From assembly GCA_958299035.1 (NCBI GenBank), contig CATQJL010000223.1:11149753-11213752 (forward strand): a DNA stretch of 64,000 bases. The letters are read 5' to 3'. The translations under genes were made by a program, and so were the position numbers. Below the pieces are notes generated by a model. The model was not told where the DNA came from and made no database searches. It worked only from the letters and a program-made list of their open reading frames with translations. Source of the DNA: Cylicocyclus nassatus (lineage: Eukaryota > Nematoda > Chromadorea > Rhabditida > Strongylidae). Of the stretch, positions 46,114 to 58,519 are shown piece by piece. Positions within the stretch are counted from its first letter, which is position 1. Each line of letters begins with the position of its first letter.

Positions 46114-47802
46114 GTACGTATTGCTTTAAAAATCTTGGCATTTTGCGCATGGAAACTGCATTTTCTTAGGGCACTGCGCGAAACCGCCTTTTGGCTATCC
46201 ATTAAGAAGTGAGTGCTTTCTAACACCGATGACATGCTTCTTGATGTACCTGCATTCTCGGTTTACATCTGCGTTTTCGGCTTTGTTTTGTGCTATTGTT
46301 GTCATCCTGTCTTAGTCCATGATAGGTAAATTTTCCTGCTATTATTGTCATTTTGTTTTAGTTCATGTTTGATAAGTAAATTTGAGTTGATCTTGACTGG
46401 GTTCTGTTTCAGGCTGAACTGAATATTCAGGGGATGCTATGCTTCACTCATGATCTATCAGTGTGGCTTCCTTTCAATGTTTGATCGTTGTATCTGGGCA
46501 ACTCTTTGCCACGAAAGTCCTTCTGAGACTTAACCGCATTCTTGTCCTAAATGTATGTTTTCATCTTATGCTTCTTATCAGTCTATACTAACTCAAATGA
46601 TATCATCTCCCTTTTCTAGGCAATCACTTTTTTTTGCTCTACCATTCATCTCCGCATCCCAACTGTTGAACAAATTTTGCCATTGACAAATGCTAGATAG
46701 GCAAGACCGTCTGCTTAAGGTTGGTTTTAGAGCAGCCTTCTTTTTTATTGTAATACAGGTAATACATGTTACAGTTCGCCTTTGCTAATTTGGAACGTGC
46801 GCCTGAAGAGCCTATGCTTCAGTAGCCTTCACTGAGAGGAGTACCCTGCTTACAAAAACTACTGTGCTGGTAATTTGCAGTGATCATGATGCACGATACG
46901 ATGTTCTTTCTGTTGTTCTGGTCTGACCTGTTCATTTTGTAGATTTTTTGTAAAATTGGTGTTTTTAGGCCTTTGTGGGTCAATCATAACGACTTATCAT
47001 TGTATGGCGTTGTTGTTGCGCTTTGCTTACACCGTTGATGATTTCATTTCATGATGCTGCAATGACCGATTGTTCTAATAAACAATGGAATTCATGCTTT
47101 TGTCCGATTGATTCTCGAGAATGACTCCTCGGGCCTAAATTAGAAGTTCACCGGAGTAGTCGTCTCAACCACGGAACACTCACTGTTTCCATTAGATTAG
47201 ATTGCTCAAAACACGAGATGATAATCGCCGTCAGCAGCGCTCAATCGATTCAAAGGACGGTGAGGAAATAGCGATTGGGTCCCGACACGAACAGCCTGAA
47301 TGCGGTCCCTGCCTTTGTTGGGGGGGGGCAGATAGGGCACCTCGAGATTTCGTTCATGGGGATTCGCCGTACGAGTAAGTGGGCGTGGTTGAGGCTCGGA
47401 CGTCTGCCTAGACGCTGCCTTTAAGGGCCGCAATCTCCACAGAAATACAAAGCGATATCTATATTAATTCTAGTCACCCGTGACTCCACAACCAAGGACT
47501 CATTGGGTCATCTGAGACACTGTGATGACAGAGCTTGACTTTACTTAACTGCCAACTCAAGCGACAAACGTTAGGGTAGCCCCACCGCGGCTAACTTACG
47601 AAAGTAACGTTTTCTCGTAAAGCATGTAAGAATTGCGGCGTCAGCAAGTTCTCCCGGGCCGTAGGCTAAAGGGCCGGGGCTTGCTCGAAAACTAAATTTG
47701 CAGGGCGTCCTGTAATGGACTCGCCGGCGTTTTTTGAGCCACGGGTGTTCCGATAAGACAGTTAGGGCCCGCGATCTTTCCCTCACGATAACATTGAGCT
47801 AC

Positions 47803-47839
47803 GCTCTAAATTTATTTGCCAAACAAATAAATTTAGAGC
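47803..47839. repeat. Perfect 16-bp hairpin
   Basis: The arms GCTCTAAATTTATTTG and CAAATAAATTTAGAGC pair without a mismatch around the 5-base loop CCAAA. No flanking inverted transposon ends were found. Confidence 0.85.
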
Positions 47840-48369
47840 CGCGGATAATCAATCCAATAACCTAGCGTCGCGCACTGCTAGAAGGCATTTTCAGGAGCCG
47901 TGGTGCTCGCAATAATTGTCTGAGCAAGTCACTGCTTCTCGTGGATAGTGCAAGCGTGCAAAGCTTCACAATGAATGTAGCTTAAGGGTACCACCAGTTT
48001 CGCTGGAGCTATGTAGAGACCAGGAAAAATGAAGGGATTTTTGTCAAACCGCATTGCTGTTGAACTTAGAATAGACACATTAGTCTGCCTTTGTAAATAG
48101 TAATTGACGGTTCCAACACCGAGGAAGTGAAGGTAATTACGCCATATGATTTATGCGCTTCCAAAAAGTAAGTATAGCTAGTAACAGTTTAACATTTGAA
48201 TGACGAAAAACTATTGGCAAACCAGTCTAGTTGTTCCGAAGAACCTTCAGCTTCACAACGGAAGTAGAGCGGTTTTATCGGCAATTGTGATCCAAATTCA
48301 CATGAATAAATGACCTACCTTCAATTCGATTCAATCGTTATTCTACATGCATGACATCTGCGTACTCAC

Positions 48370-48517
48370 TCAAAAATGCCGTAAATGTCGCTGTTTCTGC
48401 ACAACACATCAAAGTTTTGAAGTCATCAAACATGCTGGAGCGGATTTTTTCCAGCAATAGTTGAACTTTGTTGTTTGACCAAAAAATTTTTTCATTATAA
48501 CAATCTGGTGAGTCGGA
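48370..48517 (-). CDS. Single exon of an unrecognised minus-strand gene
   Basis: An ATATCACAG acceptor and a GTGAGT donor bound an open exon reading SDSPDCYNEKIF, KVQLLLEKIRSSMFDD and ETATFTAFL. It begins 207 bases downstream of the stop of the lysine-rich gene on the same strand, so it could be the next gene in a nematode operon or just a separate gene. Neither its first nor its following exon was found, and I do not recognise the family. Confidence 0.35.
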
Positions 48518-48723
48518 CTGTGATATCAAACATATAGGCGAATCCAAGCAAAATATACTTAACAAAGCAAAGTTTGCAGAAGACACAAAGAATAGGCTCA
48601 TCGATGCAATGCAAGTAAACATCAACATCACTAATCGAATAGTGTACCACTACATTGCTCACATCTGCGGCTTCAGAAAAAATATCGCATAGAATCTTGT
48701 TGACGTAAATTTAGCACTCGTAG

Positions 48724-51700
48724 TTACTCGTCATCTTCTACATCTAGGCTCTTTTTCTTCTTCTTCTCGCTTTCTTTCATCATTGCAAACGGACCGCTTT
48801 GGGAAGATGCAGATGTTATACTTGCTGAAAAAAGAAAAGATCAAGTGCTTTTTACTTTTGTTGACACCTTAAGTAGTTTTCGAGAAAATTAGCATTTTAC
48901 AATTTATAGTAAAACTTTGTTTTTGGCAAGAAGAGCATTTGAACGTATATGACGTTGGAAGCATTTCCTTGCTTATTCTCGCTGATGATATCATGCTTCA
49001 CAACCGATACTTTTCAAGTGGAAGATAAAAGCCATATTCCCTCTATATAAATCAACGTTTTAACGTATTAACGTTTTTTCTGCAAAGAGTTCTTTTTCTA
49101 AAAACAAAAGATTGAATTTTGCCTGCTTTGTCTGTCCGTATGCAATTTCTACCCTCAAAACCACAGCCAGGAACAAAAGTGCAGGAAGATTGTAAAGATG
49201 GGAAGACGATTGCAGATGATAACATGTGTGCGATAGTTCTTTTGATCCATTTATATTGTTTCTTGTTGTTTTGAATATTGTTGTCTGCCGCGCTCCCTGC
49301 TCGCGGCAGGACCACTCGCCATCTTGGCGGGCCTTAGTGCGGGTGTTGCATCATTCGAGGTGCACTTTGGAGTTCTCTCTGTTCGATCTCAAGGCGCCAC
49401 GTCTTTTGCCTTTTCTCATTGTTCTTGCCTATCTTGTATTCTATATTCTTTTTGTGTCTTTGTCGATAAACTCTTATTCCACGGCCGTGCTATTCCACAA
49501 AGGGGAAAGGGACCAACCACCAGTTCTCTGTTCTTTGTTTTACAAAGTAAATTTTTGAGACGTTTCTTCACCCATGTAAAACGTTTTTTGGAAGTCGCTC
49601 TGATGAACATATGCCCATGCTTGCGTGTTGACAGCAAGGCAGCACTATCTAGAAAATTTCAATTACTCTATTTTTGTAAAACCTGCGCAATTCTGATGAA
49701 ACCTGCGCAAATCTGATGCCTATGGCGATCGGAATACAGGATTTATCAATTCAGTGTCGGGTGCACCAGCGTCTCCACTACCACGTGGGACTCTGCATCT
49801 CTTCTGCGAGCATGCTCTTCAATCATATACAGTCGATTGAGGCTCCGCCTTTCTCACGTTCGTGGTTGGAAAGTGATCAAAGAGCATGTTTGAAAGAGGT
49901 GCAGAGTAAGGCAAAGCGATTGCGCGGGATCGAAGATGCTGATGCCCCCGACACTGCTGTTTTTAAGTCCTGCATGATAAAGCGGATCTCTATCTACATT
50001 GGCTTGAATAAAAAAGGATGATAAGGTTGATAATTTCAGGCTTTTTCAAAGGCAGCGTCCCGGCAGATTTTGCATTCCCATCTTTTTGCATGTTTTGGGC
50101 CTTCTCGACCCATAGATCACGAATCTGAGCTTTAAAAGGGGTGAAAAGGCCTTTTTCGGTGCGTTTTTTTTCATTTCCAAAAGGCAACTCGGACGAGAAT
50201 TTTCAAAGGAAAGTCGGGAGGCCCTAGCACGAAGACCCTGCTGCCTGTAATTTTGGCTTTGTATAGCATGCACAATGCGGGAAAGCGGTTGGGAGGTCCC
50301 GCGCCGTCTAGCGGAGAATACTCGTCCGAACAAGGTGTTAGGGGGGCGAAAGGAGGAAGGGGAGCGGCGCCTGGGCCGCCCCCTGGCTTGCACAGTTCAC
50401 ATTCTCGGCACGGAATTGCTGTTTTGGTTCACTTGGAGGGCCTCCTATCCATCTGTGTCAAAATCTGAGGTAGGTCAAATCTGCCGAGCCGCTGCCTTTA
50501 ACTTGGTTCAAAATCTGCAGCAGGGCACAGTGTTAAAGTGTGAATATGTCTTTCAAGTTTTGCAAAAAGACTGTCAGAGAAATATTAGGTTGAACCGAAA
50601 GTTCTGTCCCTCCATTTTCAAAAATTCGTAACTTCGCCAGATTTCAACGGATTTGCTTGCTCGTAATTTTATTAGAAAGAATAGATCTTCCGCTTTCAAG
50701 CCCTGTTTTGCGGAGCTTCTAATTCACACTGAGTGCCAAGATAAAAATGGAAAACTAAGACCATGTAAACTTTGACCATTTTAAGTTAGGTCACCAAAAA
50801 TCTGGAATGCTGCAGAAAAATCTGAAATCGTCAGTACATATGTTTTTTGGCCTACCCTTTGCATCTGTGAAAAGTTTGTGTTGTTTGGACATCTCTGTGA
50901 GAAGTTATGAATATCGAGTTTACTATGGATAACGCCAAAATTAATTAATTTGGCAATTTTCGTGAAAATCATAACTTCTCGCAGAGACGTCCAAACAGCG
51001 CAAACTCTTCAAAATTGCAAAGAGTAGGCCAAAAAACATATGTACTGACGATTTCAGATTTTTCTGCAGCATTCCAGATTTTTGGTGACCTAACTTAAAA
51101 TGGTCAAACTTTACATGGTCTTAGTTTTCCATTTTTATCTCGGCACTCAGTGCGAAGCAGAAGCTACATAAAACAGCGCTTGAAAGCGGAAGATCTATTC
51201 TTTCTAATAAAATTACGAGCAAGCAAATCCGTTGAAATGGCGAAGTTACGAATTTTTGAAAATGGAGGGACAGAACTTTCGGTTCAACCTAATATATCAT
51301 TGAGCGGGCAGCGAAGATAAATAGCATAAGCACTTTAAACTTACTTTTACTCCCCAATTTGACCGGTTTCGGATGTGGATTTGCTGGCTGAGCATAAGTT
51401 TCTTGGGAACGTCGGTGCATGGTGCTGTCTTTGGAAATTTCCACTGAACATAATGTAATTTTGGCATGAAAAGTCTAGCATATTAGACAGACCTATGTTG
51501 CACATTACGTTGGCTGCTTCAAACAACCCGAAGCTCTGAATGATTTGTATCGTCTTCTCCACTTAGTAAGATATAAATTTCTTCAACTTACTACAGTTTC
51601 TCCAGGTTGTTGTTTCTCTAGACTGTTGCTGCGATTATCCGAAAGATGCTTTTCCTTTTTAACTACAGATAAAGTAGCTTGTGTCTTGCTTTTGCCTTTT

Positions 51701-51958
51701 GATAGCGCCTTTACTTTCTGGAATTACATTAAAGAACAAGGACCTTTTTGACCAGACTAGCTGAGAAATGAAACTCACGTCATTTGGCACTCCCGGTGCA
51801 TATTCTAAATTACTAGTATCAGTATTTCAATATGCTCTGTAATGTCACCCACTTTCTACTTTCCGGTCCTTGTCCTTCGTAGTCATTGCTGAAACTTCGT
51901 CGCTAAGCTTGTCCTCAAGATTATCGAATTTGAGATCTTTTTCGTCCCTTGACTTTTT
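48724..51958 (-). CDS. Lysine-rich protein, partial gene model (unrecognised)
   Basis: Minus-strand exons with good splice sites: 51958-51853 (KKSRDEKDLKFDNLEDKLSD), 51804-51779 (YAPGVPND), 51717-51592 (KVKALSKGKSKTQATLSVVK), 51443-51345 (STMHRRSQETYAQPANPHPK) and the last exon 48824-48724 (SGPFAMMKESEKKKKK, ending DVEDDE and TAA). The first three join in phase with a GAAA/GTGGGT donor. Phase between 51592 and 51443 is unresolved, so a small exon may be missing there. The 708-bp palindrome lies in the long last intron. The product is hydrophilic, with no enzyme motif; the acidic tail after a lysine run suggests a nuclear protein, which is only inference. Upstream exons probably exist beyond 52 kb. 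Confidence 0.55.
50585..51292. mobile_element. 708-bp near-perfect palindrome with mariner-like ends
   Basis: Flanked by TA. The ends are TTAGGTTGAACCGAAAGTTC in both arms, which pair almost perfectly along their whole length (AATTCGTAACTTCGCCA, the GATCTTCCGCTTTCAAG block and so on) and meet near 50938. Related to 25409-26115 by its ends, length and a shared TTCAAAAATTC motif, though internal sequence differs. It sits in an intron of the lysine-rich gene. Confidence 0.87.
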
Positions 51959-52059
51959 CTAAATGAGAAAATCACACTTGCTCATCAAACACTATCAATG
52001 ATTCTAAACAGAATGGGTGTGTCTTTTATAAGAATTGTATAATCTTAAAGTTTCAGAAA

Positions 52060-53230
52060 CTGTTCTACCACTCACAGCTCATTGAGCATTGTACGGTTAC
52101 ATGGAACAAATATGGGTTTATTTTGCAATTGCTTTAGCAAAAAATACAGGTTTATTTTTTTAGAGAAAAGTTCTAATTGAAATTTCCATGTTTTCAACTG
52201 TAGGCCAAGCAGTAGAATGCTTGGGCGATACATCCTTTTTTTCAACAGCTGTTTCTGATAATTCAGTTTCTTTCTTAGAATATGAACATTTTTCCAAGAG
52301 TCACTTAAAGATGGCTTTCCGCATAATGAGATGATCATTGACAAAAGTCCGCATTAGTGTTAGTTTAGTTAGTTAAAAAACAGACATTTTACTGTGGATA
52401 GTCAATTTAAGCACGGAGCAAGCCTCTATTTTTTTTTATCTCCCTTGAAGATTTTTTCAATTCCTGACATTTTCTGATTTTTATGGCTACAGTAAAACAG
52501 TGGGCAGCCTTACCAAAATCGAAAGAAAGGAAGATTATGTTAGAAGTCTACAGTGGTACAATCCTGGCAGAAATTCGTCGCAAATAGCGTTTTCAATCTC
52601 TGCCGCATGATCGAGAGAGAGGAATGGTTGTATGGATTTCGGTTGATACTCACGCGTCGAAGTAGTATTCCAAACCAAGTGCGTTTATCACAAAATCCCG
52701 ACGAAAATTCCAAAAAGAATTTTGGACAACAAACTTCTTCATCTTTTTTTACAAGTCCTACTCAGTATCGTGGCGCCGCACTGTATCAGCCCACCACTAA
52801 TCTCTTACTTCCAAAGCAGCGTTTGGCACAAGAACAAGCATTACGAAGTTCAGGGTGCCTTGTAAAAACGACATCAGCTTGTCCCTGCGCCTAATCCTGC
52901 TGGGAGCAAGAAAAGTTAGTGGTGAGCTGATAGCGTTCGGCGCTATATTAGAATTAAATGTATGTCAAAATCATCCTTTAGAAATTTCACCGGCTTGGTT
53001 GAAGCCAGCATTCAGGCAATCGTCCCAGATTTTGATACGGTTCAACAGGTCCCTCCTCCCCTTCAACTAAAGCAAATCGTCAGGTCCGCTTAGAAAATGC
53101 GACTTCTAAAGCCTCAAAAACGGCCGCTTCCCTAACTTTTTCTGCTCCCTATGAATACTTGTGGATTCTGCGCATCATTTTCACGCTGGATCTGCAAGGC
53201 ATATCCCTCTGTGATATAAGCGAAATATGA
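52060..53230. other. Region with coding potential on both strands, unresolved
   Basis: On the minus strand, about 52170-52300 reads ETELSETAVEKKDVSPKHST and could be a further exon of the lysine-rich gene; around 52560-52640 it reads LSLDHAAEIENAICDEFLPG. On the plus strand, 52500-52610 reads KIERKEDYVRSLQWYNPGRN after a CAG acceptor, 52657-52850 reads FGQQTSSSFFTSPTQYRGAA, and 52984-53090 reads EASIQAIVPDFDTVQQVPPP. Overlap at 52.55 kb means not all can be real. No family was recognised. Confidence 0.35.
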
Positions 53231-53535
53231 CAGTAAGTTTACCATGCACATACGCCAAGGTAGCTGGCTTTGTTGACTTATGGCTGAGAAGTCTGTGAAA
53301 ACGCAGGTACTGAAAGCCGTAGCAAAACTTTTATCAAATTAGCTGGAAGCGTTCCTGTTGCCAGCTAAGGCGGAGCTGACTTGCTAACATAATTTTTTCT
53401 TGTAGATCATTGCACTGAAAGTTTTCGTACTAGCACAAACTTTCCACTTCTTCCTTCGGCCTGTTTTATAGCCTTTAGAAAATTCACAGTGGTGGCGCAA
53501 TCCTGCTTCGATCACACAGTGCGTTCCTAAGCACA

Positions 53536-56105
53536 TCAACGCGCAGGTTTAATTTTGATATGTGGTGTCCACTCATACTCATACTTGTCCTTTGTCTTTC
53601 GATCTTCTGATGAGCTATGATCGTCTAGTCCTAGTTCTCTCGGATATTCACCTGAAAAGTATTGGGGGAGGGGGGTGGAGGCAAAATCGTCGGGCTTCGT
53701 GAAACTTTGCGGAATCAAAGAATGACTTCGATGCCATGCCGAGTCCTGTTTTAAAACAGCCGGATTGCTTACCGGTAGGTCTTCTATCACATTTGAAGAT
53801 TTTGCCTACTGCTGTTCTTGTAAGGACTAAGTGTGTAATTAAGCGGAATTCCTTGCGCTCATTCTCTTCGTTCCAGAACGAGCGTCTTTGATTTTTCTTT
53901 TAAATGGAATTCAGACAAGGAGAGACATGCCTGCATTGCCAGGATACCATTTTTTCAATCGCAGTCACAATATGTGAGGCATTCTACCTAATGGAGTGAA
54001 ATTGAAATGTATTAGGTTGTAAAGAGTTCTACCAATAGCGCTGAGCTAAATTATTTTATTTATATCTCCATCATGAGTGGCTGCCATTCAGCGATATTTT
54101 GGTCATTTGTACTGATAACCTTAGACTAGGGTGATTAGGTACGTCACGGATGCTCTTTCTCAAGCAGCGCGCTGGCTGCTTTTTGAAACAGGGGTACCAA
54201 TTTTTACCCTTAAATTCAATGAGTTCTTGCTTGCAAAAAGGCCAGATACCGGGACAAGTGATAGTCGGATAACGCATCTAGCCAGTATACACGGTATGAA
54301 ACGGATTTTCAAATCAAGCCTTTGGGAGTTTTGCTTTTGGTAACTATAAAAAGAATTGGCAGAACTTTCATTATTATAAAATATATAAAGTAGTATGAAC
54401 AACATATAGCTTCAAAAGAGATTGTAATCTTGGCGATTTCAGGATACACGAGCAGAACCCTTATGATTACATTTGAGTCGATCAATTATTAAAGGATAGA
54501 TGGGCAAAGATGGGGCGTCTAGTTAGCTTTGGATCCACTACGGCTGACAGTCAAGTTCAATTTTATAGTTCTTATACTTCAAAGAGGATATCTTACTGAT
54601 TTATCGACCAACTCCTGGGAATTCAAAAAGAGAGAGTAATGTCAAATCAGTAACAAAAGTGAGAGGGCAAAAACGTTGACTAAATTGAAGAGTTTGTCGA
54701 TTAACAGGTCGACTTTCAATTTCATTTGCAGGCAGCTGCAGCACCCCCGCAACTAGTTATTGCAATTATTCTTTCGAATACTTACTGAGACGCAATCTTC
54801 TTTTAGCAAATTTTTTTTGAGCAGTAAGTATCGATGTCATAAACTTTTGGCGTCTTAGAAAGGCGGTGTAATCATGATACGGCAGCAGCAGTCATTGTCT
54901 CACTTCGTATAAGGCGTTTAATTCGCATTCGATTACCGTTGAGCTTTTCACCTATATCTGCCTTTCTGCCGGCCGAAATCTCCTGCTTATCATGCGGTTT
55001 ACAACTGATGGAGTTTGAAAAGTTTTCATTGAATGGGTAAAAATTTCGTTGAATTTTTCTTCAAGCTAAGAGGACTGACCTAAGCTGTACGCCTTTACCT
55101 ATATAAATATAAATCATATTCATTTGTATAAATAATAATGACGATAGATTTACTGGAAAACGAATAATTTTATTCCAAAACGCCTACTTGACAAATCATA
55201 ACCTCATTTGGTAATTGGTCTTCAAGTAAAAATTTCTAAGTTATGTAGCCAGCCACAACGTCACCGCGACAGGAGATTTGCAGTATTCCTGCAATCCAGA
55301 GAATTGCAAATTTAATGTGTTCATATTTTCAGCTTTTTTTAGTGCTACATGACACTTTCAACCTTTCAAAATGTTGATTTTTCTATCGGTAAGTTCGAGA
55401 AATTATCTCAATTGACTGAAAGGGCGCGCGTGCTAGTACACGGAAAAAATTGTAGTGAATTTTGTATGCTTAATGTTAAAAAGTTTTTGAAAAAACCAGA
55501 TTGCATACAATTTGCTCAAACGAGTCTAATCACAAAAAGGCTATTGAAATTCCAAGAAGTGTTAAAATGATGAAGAGATGCAGACCGCTGAGGGCCTAGC
55601 ACTTGATGAATGCTTTATAAATTTCCTCAAACAATGAGCGCTTTTCATCTCTGCTACTTATAGGAGTGTCTATGTAAATCTGTGTGATTTTGACACAGAA
55701 TGTCTTTCATCAAGGTGGCGGTACAAAGCAATAACTACGATATATATAGTTACAGTAGCGGGTGAGACACTTCTTGCTCTGATATTCCGGGAACCTTTGT
55801 CACTTCTCCATGTAACTTTTCCCATCAAGCAATTCTTTTGGCAATTTGAAAGGCATCTGACCTTGTATCTAGATATACAGAGTACTTTCGGGAGCTTTAA
55901 TTTATAATAAAGTAGTCATGAAGAAATGAGATTTTGGTTTAGTGAAACTCTCCGTATCTTTATGACCTTTCCAACAATTTACATTTACCCATGTGTTTCT
56001 TTTTGTCAAACTACTTTCTTGGCTTAGTAAGTTAGTGGATAATTTTAAAAAATGATAGAAATCTTACCTTGTTCATCTTGTCGCCGTTCTTCTTGCCGTA
56101 CTGTT
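53536..56105 (-). CDS. Charged hydrophilic protein, partial gene model (unrecognised)
   Basis: Three minus-strand exons with good borders: 56105-56068 (QYGKKNGDKMNK, TTTCAG acceptor and GTAAGA donor), 55004-54937 (CKPHDKQEISAGRKADIGEK, GTAATC donor) and the final 53805-53536 (SNVIEDLPVSNPAVLKQ, YFSGEYPRELGLDDHSSSED, KYEYEWTPHIKIKPAR, then TGA). Phases do not join directly, so one or more exons between them are missing, and they may even belong to two genes. The last exon, 89 codons, is the surest. No domain was recognised; the product is polar with no membrane segment. It lies on the same strand as the lysine-rich gene, 1.6 kb upstream of it. Confidence 0.45.
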
Positions 56106-56196
56106 CTGAAAACATCGTTTCGATAGATGACTCGGTAGAATACGGTAGCTATACGAACGAATGGGGATGCGCTAATGTGCAAGGCGGGCGAATCAG

Positions 56197-56302
56197 CTAG
56201 GTGTCAGCAGAGCTTGGAATTGCGGCGCCTAGTGGCTGCAGAATTGTCGGCGAGGCATAGCTGGTAGCATTGGCAACCGCTGCCACCTTCGCAGCCTCCG
56301 AC
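56197..56302 (-). CDS. Possible C-terminal exon of another minus-strand gene
   Basis: The frame ERLELLSEAAKVAAVANATS, continuing to ASPTILQPLGAAIPSSADT, ends in TAG. Codon choice looks coding (GCG AAG GTG GCA GCG GTT GCC), but the upstream border is uncertain (a weak ATTGAG acceptor at most) and the opposite strand is also open. The stop is 92 bases before the 56105 exon, so if both are real they are different genes or alternative ends. Confidence 0.3.
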
Positions 56303-57364
56303 AACAATTCCAAGCGCTCAATGTTGAAAAGCAATAATTTCAATTTACACCCACATAATGAGAACATAGATTGCTTAGACATGCGGAAACGCGGCGAGAT
56401 AGTATCAAGAAAGAATATGCTTTTTTCAGATTTACGAATGATTGTATGCAAGAAATGCAAATGTGAAGACCTAAAGTGAAGGAGTACAACGGAAGAATAG
56501 ACAAATTAGAAGTGATCAAGTGCATGTGCATTCATGCACTTTCGAGACTGACGAAAGTGAGAGGCGCATTAAGAACTTTAGCTACTTCACATACATACTG
56601 TCAAGAATAAATGTCACATCACTTCCCTTGTACTAAGGGAGCCGCTTAGTGTTGGATGCACTTTGAATGCTGGTTCTGTGTTCTATACAGCTTTTATCCT
56701 GACTTATACGTCATTTTCCCACCGTCTGCATGGTCAAACGCTCTGACCAATTCTGACCAACGCTGTTGGTCAAAATTGTCATGAACAATCAAAATTCAAT
56801 TAGCAAAAAAGGACTGCTTATTCTCGTATGCAACTTTTTTGATTATGCTGCTCAGTTGCTAAAAACTCCCTCTTTGCGCTGAGACCCTTAGCGGCTAAAA
56901 AAGAAGAAAGACTTTATGACCTTGTTTATCTATACGTTGATAAAGGCTTTACTTTGCTCTATCTAATATGCTTATCTTATCCGTGTACCTCTTTAAGTCT
57001 CAAGTTGACCGCCAAGCTTGTTGTTACTGTGGAATTGTTTATTGCAGCACTGAGTTATATCATAAAAGTTCGTATCTTATTTTCGTAATGCATAATTGTC
57101 CCCGTGAAAATCAACCAAGTCTACTGTTGTTCGCGAAGATTGCGGGGTCAGCAAAGGTAACTCGCCACCAATCTATACTATGCAGTGCACGTTCATGATA
57201 TGATAAGCCTCTCACGGTGCGCAGGAGAACTTGCTGGTTGAATTTATAGAACTTGTGAGAGTAGTTATTTTGCTTATTCTAAGCTTATCAAAGCTCAACA
57301 GTGCATTCGACACTATCTTGACTTCAAATGAGTCTGTAAGTGGTCCCAACCATTTTGAATGTAA

Positions 57365-57516
57365 AGGCTACTGCATGAGAAGGCGTTGAAGCTATATTAG
57401 TTAAGCGGGCGCGAACGCGGCGTGAACGTATTTTTCACCGTTGTAAATGCGCTTTTTGCGCTCTGCGGCTAATAAAACCGCTTTGCGCACATTGCGCTTT
57501 TGTCATGCAGCAGCCT
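57365..57516. mobile_element. TA-inserted MITE, family B copy 2 (152 bp)
   Basis: The ends AGGCTACTGCATGAGAAGGC and, in complement, AGGCTGCTGCATGACAAAAG match copy 1 at 7394. The core CGCTCTGCGGCTAA is shared. The flanks again allow a TA target duplication. Confidence 0.75.
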
Positions 57517-57519
57517 ATA

Positions 57520-57785
57520 TCATTTGTGCATTACGATAGCTTATCAAAGTTTATAGGAAACTTCGAGGTTCAATAAAAAGGCAAAAATTTATCTCAAAGG
57601 AGCTCATTTATAAAGGGCTGGTAGCAACTTTCCACATATGTAGTATGAATGCAATCAGTTATTATGTTTATTCAGTCATTTATTCCAGTAATAGTGTAAA
57701 ATACAAGCCCATTCCTTGTTTCGTTTTTCTCTGGTAGTGACCTGTAATTCCCCTGGCTCGTTTGATCTCATAATCATGAAGGACC
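57520..57785. other. Non-coding DNA between two MITEs
   Basis: An AT-rich spacer with no open frame of note and no repeat seen. Confidence 0.4.
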
Positions 57786-57791
57786 AACTTT

Positions 57792-57964
57792 CGGTAGCCG
57801 CACACTGATGTTGCAGACAGACGGCACTGAGTGTCACTCGTGTGGACAACTGATAATCTTTTGCCCTTCCTATTATTATATGAGCAGTGGCCCTAACCAT
57901 ATAAAGACGTGACACACGAGTGACACTCAGTGCCGTCCGTCTACAACATCAGTGTGCGGCTACC
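57792..57964. mobile_element. Palindromic MITE, family D (173 bp)
   Basis: The arms begin CGGTAGCCGCACACTGATGT and pair for about 55 bp through GGCACTGAGTGTCACTCGTG, with a loop around 57845-57900. There is no coding capacity and the target duplication is unclear. Its length equals family C at 12054, but the sequences are unrelated apart from GGTAG at the ends. Confidence 0.72.
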
Positions 57965-58447
57965 GTCCGGTACTTCGGTGCGCACTACTAACATCGATAT
58001 CGCGGTGAATCGAGGGTTGGTTTCTTTTTCGACGTGCATCTCAGTACGTTGTGCATGGGACAACGTTTGTACTCGATGAGTACGAAAATGGCGTTTGGCG
58101 GCGTAGGCTCACAGATCAAGACTGCAATCTTCTTTCAGGCCTCCGAAGAAGACGAAACGTGTCGAAACGTAAGGCAATAAAAGATTCACCGTAAAAATTT
58201 GGGCTCGGCAAAACATCAACATATTCAATGAACACCAATGCTCAGATTCGGAGAAGAGAGGACTTGGAGTTCTTGGAGTTATTAACATCGGAAAAATTAG
58301 AACAAGATCGAGTGAGATAGCTTTTGCGCAAAAATGATATTCAAATTAAGCGGCATAGCGTCTTGTGAGAGCGAAGATTCATAGAGAAGGACCGCATAAA
58401 GAAAAAGTTGCAAACATCTGATGGAGTTTTTAGAGAAAATTTGCTTT

Positions 58448-58514
58448 GTCGAATCACTTTTCTATTCGCAGGTGGTAGACAGGAACATACTTGCGAATAG
58501 AAAAGTGATTCGAC
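58448..58514. repeat. 26-bp-arm hairpin
   Basis: GTCGAATCACTTTTCTATTC followed by GCAGGT pairs with ACTTGCGAATAGAAAAGTGA followed by TTCGAC, with one mismatch and a 15-base loop. It stands alone in AT-rich DNA. Confidence 0.8.
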
Positions 58515-58519
58515 AGTGA

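Larger units (their letters stand above)
45190..48360. other. Mostly non-coding, with one possible exon and one strong hairpin
   Basis: A possible plus-strand exon is listed separately at 45939-46113. A perfect 16-bp stem lies at 47803-47839. The GC-richer patch at 47200-47760 contains open frames on the minus strand but no recognisable family. Confidence 0.4.

Noticed and set aside
49226..50631. Cluster of overlapping open frames on the plus strand
   Set aside because: They lie in the long last intron of the minus-strand lysine-rich gene model, overlap each other in different frames and end in unrelated ways; none has a recognisable domain.
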